This document shows positions 28,319-35,872 of a DNA stretch of 64,000 nucleotides, in pieces. Below the pieces are notes generated by a model. That model did not search any database and had not been told where the DNA came from. It was given only the letters and a program-made list of their open reading frames with translations. A program made the position numbers and the translations under genes. Each line of letters begins with the position of its first letter. Position 1 is the stretch's first letter. The DNA comes from a virus, in the IMG/VR virus record IMGVR_UViG_3300047548_000908, positions 1-64,000 of that record. One strand, written 5' to 3'.

Positions 28319-28343
28319 CAGATAATTCATTTGGGCATATAAT
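28315..28343 (+). promoter_or_regulatory. Early sigma70 promoter, repeated type
   Basis: TTGACA, 17 bp, TATAAT; overlaps the end of the preceding gene. Confidence 0.86.
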
Positions 28344-28373
28344 ATATGTATTGATTGATTAGCGGAGCTTAAA

Positions 28374-28559
28374 ATGCTGCAAACACTGAATCAGTTCATC
28401 GTGCGTGTTGAATCCCTGAAAAACATCAGCGATGCCTACGATGTTTTCGAATTCGAATGCTCGGATAGTCTTCGTGATCATATCTATGACTTTGCCGACG
28501 AAGGTGCAACAGAGCCGTTCCGTGATGCGATGCACAACCTAGGTTTCGACACCTACTAA
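28374..28559 (+). CDS. Hypothetical acidic early protein
   Basis: 61 residues, strongly acidic and helical, GGAG before ATG. Acidic mini-proteins of phage early regions are often inhibitors or DNA mimics, but no evidence goes beyond charge. Confidence 0.55.
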   Translation: MLQTLNQFIVRVESLKNISDAYDVFEFECSDSLRDHIYDFADEGATEPFRDAMHNLGFDTY

Positions 28560-28563
28560 AAGG

Positions 28564-28592
28564 TTGACAAATAATTAATTTGGGTGTATAAT
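28564..28592 (+). promoter_or_regulatory. Early sigma70 promoter, repeated type
   Basis: TTGACA, spacer AATAATTAATTTGGGTG, TATAAT, then TACTTTATACACTGA. Confidence 0.88.
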
Positions 28593-28624
28593 TACTTTAT
28601 ACACTGAACGAACAGGAGCAAACG

Positions 28625-28912
28625 ATGCGTAAGCAACAAGTGATCAAGGGTTTCAATAACAGCCAAAAAATTCGTGTCATTGTTGACGGTGTCGGCATCT
28701 ACATGACTGTCGGTGAAGTCGAGAGCAAGTTTGCTACTACCGCCCACTATCAGGCTACGAAGCAAGTCCTCGAAACTTTGGCCAAGGATCGTGCTGAAGG
28801 CAAACGTCTGCATGGTTGGTCGGGAGTTACGTCTGGTATGGCTACTAGCGTGACTGTCTATGTTCCGTCCGTCGGTTCGCGGAACATCGACGTTCAGGTT
28901 GACGTTCTTTAA
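28625..28912 (+). CDS. Hypothetical early protein
   Basis: 95 residues, basic N-terminus and beta-rich C-terminus (TSVTVYVPSVGSRNIDVQVDVL). No family recognised. Confidence 0.58.
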   Translation: MRKQQVIKGFNNSQKIRVIVDGVGIYMTVGEVESKFATTAHYQATKQVLETLAKDRAEGKRLHGWSGVTSGMATSVTVYVPSVGSRNIDVQVDVL

Positions 28913-28923
28913 GAGGAAACAAA

Positions 28924-29202
28924 ATGACTCTCGGTATCTGTCCTGTTTGTAACGGCACTAAGGAACTCCCGCTCACTGAAGAGCAACTCACTTATTCTTG
29001 GAATAAAGGCAAGACTCACCGCGCATGTAATAATTGCGGCGGCCAAACTATGTGGGGTAAAGCCTATGGTCAAGTTCCCCTTCGTAGGGACAATGGTGAG
29101 CCCTGTGTGCATGAGTACACTTATGTTTCGCTGGGTCGTTGCCTGGAACGTTATATCTGCAAGCATTGCGGGTATCACTTTGATATCGATTCTGGAGATT
29201 AA
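28924..29202 (+). CDS. Zinc-ribbon protein
   Basis: 92 residues with CPVCNGTKELP, CNNCGG and a C-terminal CKHCGYH: three Cys pairs as in DnaJ-like or treble-clef zinc ribbons. Probably nucleic-acid or protein binding. AAGAGG precedes ATG. Confidence 0.65.
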   Translation: MTLGICPVCNGTKELPLTEEQLTYSWNKGKTHRACNNCGGQTMWGKAYGQVPLRRDNGEPCVHEYTYVSLGRCLERYICKHCGYHFDIDSGD

Positions 29203-29203
29203 T

Positions 29204-29407
29204 ATGACTGCATTGGAAATTGCAAAGCGGCGAGTAGAACTCGCAAAGGATGCGTTGGACTTTGTCAAAGACGCAGCTAATCAAGATAGAAAATTAACGC
29301 ATGAGAAGCACATCAATGGACACTATACCAAGGCTCTTCAAGAACTTGAGTCGGTCTTGAACGGTGCTCAAGCTTACCTAAAGCGTGTCGAAGTATTGGG
29401 AAGGTAA
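29204..29407 (+). CDS. Hypothetical helical protein
   Basis: 67 residues from ATG 29204, one nt after the preceding stop; an upstream in-frame start would lie within the zinc-ribbon gene and is rejected. Two amphipathic helices. Unknown. Confidence 0.55.
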   Translation: MTALEIAKRRVELAKDALDFVKDAANQDRKLTHEKHINGHYTKALQELESVLNGAQAYLKRVEVLGR

Positions 29408-29410
29408 ACA

Positions 29411-29614
29411 ATGAATCAAGTCAACATTAAAAATGTAGTGGTACTTTCTTTGTTTTGGGTAAGTGTGGTGCTTTCTATCATCATTTTGCCCAGGATGATC
29501 GTAGGTCCTATTTTGATTATCATTGCATTGATCCAACTAGGATTTTGGTCAGTCTTTGTGGCAATGTGGATTACTGGCAGTAAACAAATTTGGGTAAAAG
29601 ACGAGCAACTGTAA
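29411..29614 (+). CDS. Small membrane protein, two TM segments
   Basis: 67 residues, mostly two hydrophobic helices. Followed by a paralogue-like gene with the same topology. Confidence 0.6.
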   Translation: MNQVNIKNVVVLSLFWVSVVLSIIILPRMIVGPILIIIALIQLGFWSVFVAMWITGSKQIWVKDEQL

Positions 29615-29647
29615 TTTCTTTTCTATAAGAAAAATAAGGAGTAAGCA

Positions 29648-29833
29648 ATGACAGTTAAGGCAATGGTTTTTGCTTTTGCGATCATCTTCGTTTTTTGGTA
29701 CGGACTGTTGCCTATGTTCTCAGAGAAAGTAGCATTGACTATTACGTTGATGATCGCGGCATGGCAAATCGGTGGATGGGCAGCAATTCTCGGTAAGAAA
29801 GTTTTCCCTCATAACACTGATTCGGAAAAATAA
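29648..29833 (+). CDS. Small membrane protein, two TM segments
   Basis: 61 residues, two hydrophobic helices and a short charged tail; AAGGAG before ATG. Similar topology to the preceding gene (both have ITLMIA/IALIQ-type second helix, then GGW/GFW), so the pair may have arisen by duplication. Confidence 0.6.
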   Translation: MTVKAMVFAFAIIFVFWYGLLPMFSEKVALTITLMIAAWQIGGWAAILGKKVFPHNTDSEK

Positions 29834-29846
29834 ACAAAGAAAATAT

Positions 29847-29875
29847 TTGACAGTGTAGATTCAAACATATATACT
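29847..29875 (+). promoter_or_regulatory. Sigma70 promoter for R3-R4 RNAs
   Basis: TTGACA 29847-29852 and TATACT 29870-29875, spacer 17 bp. The expected start near 29882 is 9 nt before the first arm of R3. Confidence 0.75.
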
Positions 29876-29890
29876 GTTAGTTAGAGCTTT

Positions 29891-29988
29891 AGATTAGATA
29901 CAGCAATTTTATATAACTATGGGTCTGGTTCGCCGGACGAGGTGAGTTTCGATTTCTCACTGTAAACAAAAAGTAGGAATCTAATCTG
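29891..29988 (+). ncRNA. R3: R-family structured RNA
   Basis: AGATTAGAT (29891-29899) pairs with ATCTAATCT (29979-29987), followed by G and a T-run as in R1 and R2. The motif CAGCAATTTTATAT follows the 5' arm. Inside are GTCTGG/CCGGAC with a TTCG tetraloop (29923-29938) and a T-arm-like GTGAG/CTCAC hairpin (29942-29960). Confidence 0.65.
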
Positions 29989-29999
29989 TTTTCTTAATT

Positions 30000-30256
30000 A
30001 GGATGAGTACAGCAACAAAAAAATACTACGGCAACTGCTATAGACGGTGACTGGAGAGTAGCATAGAAATATGTTTCCCGAAAGGGACACTAAAGGAATA
30101 GATAGCGCAGGGCGAATCCTGATATGTTTCTAACGCAGACACAAGGTTAGATAGGCTACAAGAATTGTATGCTAGGGTTGCGGTGACTAGATCACACCTG
30201 TAGAGGGTGAGGGGATGAGGCAACCAGAAAATAAAATAGCGGTCAACACCATCCTG
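30000..30256 (+). ncRNA. R4: long R-family structured RNA
   Basis: AGGATG (30000-30005) can pair with CATCCT (30250-30255), the same closing stem as R1 and R2, again with CAGCAA just inside the 5' arm (30009). The 240 nt interior holds several hairpins, for example TCCC/GGGA around GAAA (30072-30086 region) and TACAA/TTGTA. No long ORF on either strand. It ends about 20 nt before the phosphatase gene and could act as its leader or be a separate RNA. Confidence 0.5.
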
Positions 30257-30276
30257 CAACTACTCAAAGGAATTAC

Positions 30277-30798
30277 ATGAAATATAAACCTAACTTCACA
30301 CTTCATATCACAAACCTAGAAATGGCACAAGAACTTATAAAGAGGAACTGGCATGACTTAGCCGTAACTTTGCTTGGCCCTGTTCGTAACGAATTCGGTA
30401 GAGTGAAGCCCACGCTATATAGCTCTGGAGTCAATCATCTGAGAATCGTAGTAGATGATATTGATTTTCCAATGGAAGGGTGGATTCATCCCGAACCGCA
30501 GCATGTAGAAAAGCTTCTAGCTCACACTAAGAATATCAAACCTAATGACAATGTTCTTATTCATTGTAGGGCAGGTATTAGCCGAAGTACGTCTGCTTCA
30601 ATTATCACTTTAGTGCAACATGGTGCGACACCAAAAGAGGCATTTGACTATGTTCATAGTATTAGACCTCAAATGTTTCCAAACGTTTTGCTTTTAGAAT
30701 GTGCAGACAAAGTGATGGGACTTAAACACGCCCTAGTTAATGAAATGACTAGGTGGGAAACTGAAAACCCTAATTCAGGAAGATACGTCTACCAGTAA
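30277..30798 (+). CDS. Cys-dependent tyrosine / dual-specificity phosphatase
   Basis: 173 residues. HCRAGISRS with C97-x5-R103 is the P-loop of the protein tyrosine phosphatase superfamily; an upstream Asp (VVDDIDFP) is placed to be the general acid. Compact size fits dual-specificity or RNA-5'-triphosphatase-type members. It lies between the R RNAs and the Ro60 gene, so an RNA 5'-end phosphatase role is worth considering, but protein phosphatase is equally possible. Confidence 0.82.
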   Translation: MKYKPNFTLHITNLEMAQELIKRNWHDLAVTLLGPVRNEFGRVKPTLYSSGVNHLRIVVDDIDFPMEGWIHPEPQHVEKLLAHTKNIKPNDNVLIHCRAGISRSTSASIITLVQHGATPKEAFDYVHSIRPQMFPNVLLLECADKVMGLKHALVNEMTRWETENPNSGRYVYQ

Positions 30799-31239
30799 TG
30801 CTTTTGGCACAGCACCTAGTACCCTTGTTGTAGCTTGTCTAGTATTGCCAGCCATAATCCATAAACCACGAGAACCTTTTAATATTATAGGCAATGGAAG
30901 TTTAGCATTGTTGGTTATACCTGCAACTATTCGGTTTACATTCCTTGGCATATGATAAGAACTTACCATGTCTTCGATATCTTCAATGGAATTGTTCTTT
31001 GTCAAGTTTTGAACATCAGGTAATGCGTCAATCTCAACAACTTTTGCTGAGTCCAATCCTTGTTTAAAACTTTCTATGTCAGGGAAGAGTGGAAACCTTG
31101 CTCCTATCCGCGATGCTCTTGCCTTCCACTTTGACATTTCTTTGAGTTTGTATTCCTCAAAGTCATCGTTCAAACTCTGTTCGTTATAACGAACCCAATT
31201 GTTGTAAAGTTTGGGAGATTCTATTTCAAATATTTTCAT
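30775..31239 (-). CDS. ParB/Srx-like domain protein with targeting-like N-terminus
   Basis: 154 residues, convergent with and overlapping the phosphatase gene by 24 bp. The C-terminal half (LPLPIILKGSRGLWIMAGNTR, then TTRVLG) is the conserved ParB-like segment with the G-N-T-R ATP/CTP-site motif. The N-terminus MKIFEIESPK matches the shared leader. Start codon 7 nt from a TAAATA box with no ribosome site. Confidence 0.65.
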   Translation of the reverse strand: MKIFEIESPKLYNNWVRYNEQSLNDDFEEYKLKEMSKWKARASRIGARFPLFPDIESFKQGLDSAKVVEIDALPDVQNLTKNNSIEDIEDMVSSYHMPRNVNRIVAGITNNAKLPLPIILKGSRGLWIMAGNTRQATTRVLGAVPKALLVDVSS

Positions 31240-31246
31240 GGTATAG

Positions 31247-31252
31247 TATTTA
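31247..31252 (-). promoter_or_regulatory. Late promoter box, gap 7 nt to start codon
   Basis: CTAAATA on the minus strand, 7 nt before ATG 31239. Confidence 0.55.
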
Positions 31253-31269
31253 GTATTTGCCCAAAATAG

Positions 31270-31298
31270 TTGAAGTTATTATAGAATGACAATATAAT
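31270..31298 (+). promoter_or_regulatory. Sigma70 promoter of the Ro60 gene
   Basis: TTGAAG 31270-31275, TATAAT 31293-31298, spacer 17 bp; expected start near 31305. Confidence 0.7.
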
Positions 31299-31307
31299 AT
31301 ACTCATA

Positions 31308-31345
31308 AGTTTAGAAACAGCAAACTTAATTTAATCACTAAACTG
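31308..31345 (+). ncRNA. R5: R-motif hairpin in the Ro60 mRNA leader
   Basis: AGTTTAG (31308-31314) pairs with CTAAACT (31338-31344), then G, around a 23 nt loop that contains ACAGCAAACTTAAT, identical over CAGCAAACTTAAT to R2. It starts about 3 nt after the expected transcript start and ends directly before the AAAGG ribosome site. It is placed to regulate translation or stability of the Ro60 mRNA. Confidence 0.65.
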
Positions 31346-31356
31346 AAAGGAAACAA

Positions 31357-32775
31357 ATGAACTCTTTTGCAAACGCAGTAGCAAATCAAGAAGCTCGTAC
31401 CGCAAATGGTATGAAGGCTCGTAAATCCACAACTAACGCCTGTGTGGACCTGTTCTATAAAATTGGCGCTTCACGAGGAAAGGACATTGTTCCTGACTTC
31501 GTAGCAGCAATGGTTGAAAGCAAAGACCTTGCGCTTAGAATTGTGCAATGGGCGCGAGATGCGCGTGGCGGCGCAGGTGAACGCCAGATTTTTCGTGACG
31601 TTCTAATCTTTTTGGAAAAGAATGATCCCGATAGTGCGTTGAAACTTATCGCCAAAGTTCCTGAATTGGGGCGATGGGACGACCTGCTGATCTTTACCGA
31701 TCCTGTTCTAAAGAATGCAGCATTTGCGTTCATAGGTAATGCACTCAAGGCTGAAAATGGTCTTTGTGCAAAATGGATGCCTCGGCAAGGAAAGGTTGCG
31801 GTCGAACTTCGCAAATTTCTTGGACTGTCTCCTAAGCAGTATCGCAAGACGCTGGTCAATCTGACCAAGGTTGTCGAGCAGCAAATGTGTGCGAAGGACT
31901 GGGACAACATCAACTTTAGCCATGTGCCTTCTGTGGCTGCTGCACGTTACAAGAAAGCATTTAACCGCAATACTACCAAGTATGCGGAATATGTGCAGGC
32001 TTTGGTAAACGGTGATGTTGACGTTAAGGTCAATGCAGGTGCGGTATTCCCCTACGATGTCCTGAAGGGTATGATTACTCGTTATGTCAGCTACGACAAA
32101 ACTGAAACTTCACTTGTTGAAAAACAATGGGAAGCTTTGGAAAACTTCGTAGGTGACGCGAACATCCTACCAATGGTAGATGTCTCTGGTTCTATGACCT
32201 GCCCGGCAGGTGGTTACAGCTCCAAGAGCAAGTTGACTTGCCTTGAAGTGGCAGTTTCGTTGGGGCTGTATCTGTCGGACAAGAACACAGGTGCTTTTAA
32301 GGACATCTTTGCGACTTTCTCGGGCTCGCCGACTCTAGAAAATCTCAAAGGCACGATTGTTCAAAAGGCTCAACAAATGAACACCTCGTCTTGGGGAATG
32401 AACACGGATGTTATCAAGTGTTTTCAAAACATCTTGAATGTGGCGAAGAAAGGCAAAGTTCCTCAAGATGAAATGCCTGATATTCTGTTGATTCTTTCGG
32501 ACATGCAGTTTGACCAATGTGCTAAGTTTGATGATTCTGCACTAGAATCCGTAAAACGGCTGTATGCTGAAGCAGGATACGATGTGCCGAAGGTTGTGTT
32601 TTGGAATTTGAATGCATCGGATAACGTTCCTGTAAAGAGCAACGAAAAAGGAGTTGCTTTGGTGTCTGGGTTTTCTCCTGCAATCGTTCGTGCAGTGCTT
32701 GCGAATGATCTGGACGATTTTACCCCAGAAAATATTATGCTTAAAACTGTCATGATCGAAAGGTATGATGTATGA
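31357..32775 (+). CDS. Ro60 orthologue (TROVE-domain RNA-binding protein)
   Basis: 472 residues with the TROVE layout: a HEAT-like helical ring (FANAVANQEARTANGMKARKSTTNACVDLFYKIGASRG, SHVPSVAAARYKKAF) followed by a VWA domain with MIDAS D275-x-S-G-S and ILLILSDMQFD. Ro60/Rsr proteins bind the ends of misfolded RNAs through the ring and Y RNAs on its rim; in bacteria they work with exonucleases in RNA quality control. In this phage the large set of odd tRNAs and hairpin RNAs offers obvious ligands. Leader hairpin R5 precedes it. It opens an operon with two small genes. Confidence 0.92.
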   Translation: MNSFANAVANQEARTANGMKARKSTTNACVDLFYKIGASRGKDIVPDFVAAMVESKDLALRIVQWARDARGGAGERQIFRDVLIFLEKNDPDSALKLIAKVPELGRWDDLLIFTDPVLKNAAFAFIGNALKAENGLCAKWMPRQGKVAVELRKFLGLSPKQYRKTLVNLTKVVEQQMCAKDWDNINFSHVPSVAAARYKKAFNRNTTKYAEYVQALVNGDVDVKVNAGAVFPYDVLKGMITRYVSYDKTETSLVEKQWEALENFVGDANILPMVDVSGSMTCPAGGYSSKSKLTCLEVAVSLGLYLSDKNTGAFKDIFATFSGSPTLENLKGTIVQKAQQMNTSSWGMNTDVIKCFQNILNVAKKGKVPQDEMPDILLILSDMQFDQCAKFDDSALESVKRLYAEAGYDVPKVVFWNLNASDNVPVKSNEKGVALVSGFSPAIVRAVLANDLDDFTPENIMLKTVMIERYDV

Positions 32776-32999
32776 ACATGATTCTGCTGAGTGAAACAAG
32801 CGGATATCGAGTGTATGCAGAGGTGTTAAAGCCTCTGCATCCTAAAGATGCCGTGTGTCTTAAGATACACACCCAATGGGAAGACGCAAAAGATCCCGAA
32901 GGATTGCAAAACAAGCTGTCCCTCATGATCGATAAAAAGGCGTTGTCCAATTTAGAAACTTTGCTTTCCGTAATATCTAAGCAACTGAGGGAAAAATGA
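32772..32999 (+). CDS. Hypothetical small protein in the Ro60 operon
   Basis: 75 residues, overlapping the Ro60 stop by 4 bp and the next start by 4 bp. Basic N-half, helical C-half. Coupling implies a related function; no family recognised. Confidence 0.65.
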   Translation: MNMILLSETSGYRVYAEVLKPLHPKDAVCLKIHTQWEDAKDPEGLQNKLSLMIDKKALSNLETLLSVISKQLREK

Positions 33000-33430
33000 G
33001 TAACGAAAATAAAGTTTGGTCTATCCCAGTTCAAGAAGACAAGAACGGTGATGCATTCATTGAATTTCCTCCTGAACTAATCGAACAGGTTGGTTGGAAA
33101 GAAGGTGATCGTTTGAAGTGGACAGAACAGAAAGACGGTTCGTTCGTGCTGGAGAAAAAAGACACAGAAATGGTGCTAGTAGAAACTGTTTCTATGTTTA
33201 GAATTAGATACATGGTTGAGGTGCCTAAAGGTAAAGCAGAGTGGGCGCTTGATACAGTGACTTTGAATGAGGCTCAAGAATTCAGCCAAGTTCATTTGGA
33301 TGAAACTATTGTTTCTCATCGAGTTGTTTCTAATGAGGAAGCTCTACAGCTTTGCGACAAGGATAATGAATATGCTCAATCGTGGCCAGCAGACAAAAAG
33401 ATAGACATATTTTTCACCACTGTTAAATAG
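32996..33430 (+). CDS. AbrB-like swapped-hairpin protein with C-terminal domain
   Basis: 144 residues. Residues about 8-55 (IPVQEDKNGDAFIEFPPELIEQVGWKEGDRL) follow the AbrB/SpoVT/MazE beta-barrel pattern of dimeric DNA-binding or antitoxin proteins. The C-terminal 90 residues are unrelated and unrecognised. A short relative lies at 43030. It may regulate its own operon. Confidence 0.65.
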   Translation: MSNENKVWSIPVQEDKNGDAFIEFPPELIEQVGWKEGDRLKWTEQKDGSFVLEKKDTEMVLVETVSMFRIRYMVEVPKGKAEWALDTVTLNEAQEFSQVHLDETIVSHRVVSNEEALQLCDKDNEYAQSWPADKKIDIFFTTVK

Positions 33431-33483
33431 TTTACCTGCGTTATACAAGTTATTGTATAACGCAATTTTATTTAGGAAAAAAT

Positions 33484-34329
33484 ATGAAAATTGCAATTGC
33501 CAGTGACCTTCATTTAGAGTTTGGGCCAATTGAGTTCAAAAACGAAGGTGCGGATGTTTTAATTTTGTCCGGTGATATTTTGGTTGCATCTGACTTTGAT
33601 CGCAACCTTCCTCTATTCGAAGAATGGAAAGAAGGTAAAGTCGATCATTTGGGCAAACGTCAGAATGCAGCGATGAAGTACTTAACCTTTTTGGAAATGT
33701 GCAGTAAAGAGTTCCCTCATGTTATCTACGTCGCAGGAAACCATGAGTTCTATCAGGGTAAATGGGTAAAGTCTTTGTCTTTGTTGAAGGAAGTAACCTC
33801 CTTTTTTGGTAACATTTACTTCCTAGAAAGGGAAGTCAAGGTCATCGATGATATTACTTTTGTTGGATCGACTCTTTGGACAGACCTGAATAAGGGAGAT
33901 CCTCTAACTCAACATGCAATTTCTGACATGATGAATGACTACCGAATGATAGTCAACGATGAAGCTGGGTTCACAAAACTTCGTCCATCTCATACCATTA
34001 CTCGACATAAACAATCTTTGGATTACATTAAACTAGTTACAGAGGGGAAAGACAACGAAAAATTTGTTGTAGTAGGACATCATTCACCTAGTACTAGAAG
34101 TATTCCAGATTGGTATCGAAACGACACCTTGATGAATGGAGCGTACAGTAGTGATCTTAGTGATTTTATTTTAGATCGTCCTCAAATTAAACTTTGGACT
34201 CATGGACATACTCATGAACCTTTTGACTACGAAATCGGGAGTACAAGAATCGTATGTAATCCAAGGGGTTATATTGGGTATGAAACTCAAGCCAAAAACT
34301 TTAAACTTAAGTATGTGGATGTTGTATGA
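33484..34329 (+). CDS. Calcineurin-like metallophosphoesterase
   Basis: 281 residues with the full metal-binding set: ASDLHLE, LSGDIL, AGNHEFY, VVGHHSP and THGHTHEP. Such enzymes hydrolyse phosphodiesters, nucleotides or RNA ends. AAAAA then ATG with weak AGGA. A decayed relative lies at 36679. Substrate unknown. Confidence 0.88.
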   Translation: MKIAIASDLHLEFGPIEFKNEGADVLILSGDILVASDFDRNLPLFEEWKEGKVDHLGKRQNAAMKYLTFLEMCSKEFPHVIYVAGNHEFYQGKWVKSLSLLKEVTSFFGNIYFLEREVKVIDDITFVGSTLWTDLNKGDPLTQHAISDMMNDYRMIVNDEAGFTKLRPSHTITRHKQSLDYIKLVTEGKDNEKFVVVGHHSPSTRSIPDWYRNDTLMNGAYSSDLSDFILDRPQIKLWTHGHTHEPFDYEIGSTRIVCNPRGYIGYETQAKNFKLKYVDVV

Positions 34330-34330
34330 A

Positions 34331-34336
34331 TAAATA
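34331..34336 (+). promoter_or_regulatory. Late promoter box, gap 6 nt to ClpX start
   Basis: AATAAATA followed by TAAGCT and ATG 34343. Confidence 0.5.
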
Positions 34337-34342
34337 TAAGCT

Positions 34343-35551
34343 ATGTCAGATGAAAACGAAAAATCCACAGTGTGTTCATTTTGCGGGAAAAACAAATCCG
34401 TAGTCAAACGCCTGGTCGTAGGACACTCCGCGTCAATATGCAATGAATGCATTGATCTGTGCGGTCATTTAGTACACGGTAACACGATATCTCCTGCGAA
34501 ACAAGAAGAGTCTTCGGAACTCTTTGATCCTAGAAAAATCAAAGAGTTTCTAGATGAATATGTGATTGGACAAGATGATGCTAAAGTTGTTCTTAGCGTA
34601 GCCGTTGCAAATCACTACAAACGTATAAACAAACCTTCATTGGATCTAGAGATAGAAAAAGGCAATATTCTTTTAATGGGTCCCACGGGTAGTGGAAAAA
34701 CATATCTTGCTAAGACTATAGCCAAATACCTAAATGTTCCTTTTGTAGTCGCCGATGCCACTGGATTAACTGAAGCAGGTTACGTAGGGGATGATGTCGA
34801 GAGTATCATTGGTATGCTTTTTAATGCATCGGGAGGAAGCAAAGAACGAACTGAGCGAGGAATCGTTTTCATCGATGAGATTGACAAGATTGCAAAGAAA
34901 CAGGCTAGAAATAGTGCAGGTAGAGATATCTCGGGCGAGGGAGTTCAGCAGGGTCTCTTAAAGTTAATAGAAGGAACTAAGTGTAGATTACCTGTTACTA
35001 AGACATCAAAGAAACAATCTACCAATGAAGTAATAGAAATTGACACGACCAATATTCTTTTTATTGCAGGTGGAGCCTTTGCAGGGTTGACTGAAGTCAT
35101 TGCAGAAAGAATGAATGAGGTTACTATAGGGTTTAATGCTCCATCTAAAATCGAAAACGTCGCCGGCAATCTCAAATACGTCACTACAGATGACCTGTTA
35201 AAATTTGGAATGATTCCTGAATTCGTAGGTAGGTTTGCGACAAAGGTGAGCATAAATGAACTTACAAAGGATGACATGGTTCACATCTTGACTGAAGTCA
35301 AGAATAACTATATATTGCAATATAAACACCTGTTTAGTATAGATGAAATTCAGTTGTCATTTACGGACGAGGCAATTGAATTGATAGCGGAAAATACGTT
35401 AAAGCATAAAACAGGTGCTAGGGGGTTGCACGAAGAACTTGAAAAGGTTCTAATGCAGCATATGTTTAACGTTAAAAAATACTACGATCAAGGACTAAGA
35501 GTGCTAAATATCGATAAGGAGAAGGTGATAACACCAACAGCATTATGTTAA
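34343..35551 (+). CDS. clpX: ClpX ATPase (unfoldase)
   Basis: 402 residues. N-terminal zinc domain with C11, C14, C33 and C36; Walker A GPTGSGKT at 113-120; IVFIDEIDKIA Walker B; sensor and C-terminal helical domain HKTGARGLHEELE. The IGF loop (TIGFNAPS), which docks on ClpP, is present, so it can in principle pair with the phage ClpP at 39715 or host ClpP. The start lies 6 nt from a late box without a ribosome site. bS21 follows with a 7 bp overlap. Confidence 0.95.
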   Translation: MSDENEKSTVCSFCGKNKSVVKRLVVGHSASICNECIDLCGHLVHGNTISPAKQEESSELFDPRKIKEFLDEYVIGQDDAKVVLSVAVANHYKRINKPSLDLEIEKGNILLMGPTGSGKTYLAKTIAKYLNVPFVVADATGLTEAGYVGDDVESIIGMLFNASGGSKERTERGIVFIDEIDKIAKKQARNSAGRDISGEGVQQGLLKLIEGTKCRLPVTKTSKKQSTNEVIEIDTTNILFIAGGAFAGLTEVIAERMNEVTIGFNAPSKIENVAGNLKYVTTDDLLKFGMIPEFVGRFATKVSINELTKDDMVHILTEVKNNYILQYKHLFSIDEIQLSFTDEAIELIAENTLKHKTGARGLHEELEKVLMQHMFNVKKYYDQGLRVLNIDKEKVITPTALC

Positions 35552-35766
35552 TAAAGGGACTAAAAGTAACAGTACATGACGACAACGTTGACCGCGCTCT
35601 GCGAAAGTTTAAAAAGACAGTTGCAGACGCAGGTCTACTGCAAGAAGTAAAAGAACGTCAGGAGTTTATAAAACCAACTACGAAAAAGAAAATGGCAAAG
35701 AACCAAGCTATTCGTAGATGGAAAAAGTATCTTAGGGATCAAACAGTCCCTAAGAAGAATTTTTAA
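35545..35766 (+). CDS. rpsU: Ribosomal protein bS21
   Basis: 73 residues matching bS21 along its length: VDRALRKFKKTVADAGLLQEVKERQEFIKPTTKKKMAK with the basic tail. bS21 sits by the 3' end of 16S rRNA near the anti-Shine-Dalgarno and helps initiation; phage copies are known from metagenomic large phages and are thought to shift ribosomes toward phage mRNAs. In this genome, with many start codons lacking ribosome sites, that is a striking fit. Confidence 0.92.
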   Translation: MLIKGLKVTVHDDNVDRALRKFKKTVADAGLLQEVKERQEFIKPTTKKKMAKNQAIRRWKKYLRDQTVPKKNF

Positions 35767-35798
35767 CCAAAATAGTATACTATACTGCCGTAAAGTAG

Positions 35799-35806
35799 TA
35801 TAAATA
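35799..35806 (+). promoter_or_regulatory. Perfect T4 late promoter box (TATAAATA) for Hsp20
   Basis: Exact consensus; predicted leader of about 60 nt contains an ATGAGG/CCTCAT hairpin and then AAGGAG before ATG 35873. Confidence 0.75.
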
Positions 35807-35872
35807 GATATGAGGTGCTCATGGTGAGGCCTCATTTATGTCATAACTTGCTTATTATAAAGGAGAAAACAC

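Noticed and set aside
30000-30256. tmRNA or RNase P RNA
   Set aside because: No tag ORF with Ala-Ala end, no tRNA-Ala-like ends, and none of the conserved P RNA core sequences could be found.
29880-30260. Group I intron
   Set aside because: No catalytic core pairing or split gene around it.
33421-33475. Palindromic GCGTTATACAA/TTGTATAACGC as operator
   Set aside because: The repeat lies between two plus-strand genes and is more simply a weak terminator hairpin; no further evidence for protein binding.
35807-35872. RNA thermometer in the Hsp20 leader
   Set aside because: The leader has an ATGAGG/CCTCAT hairpin, but the AAGGAG site has no complementary partner, so no temperature-controlled masking is visible.
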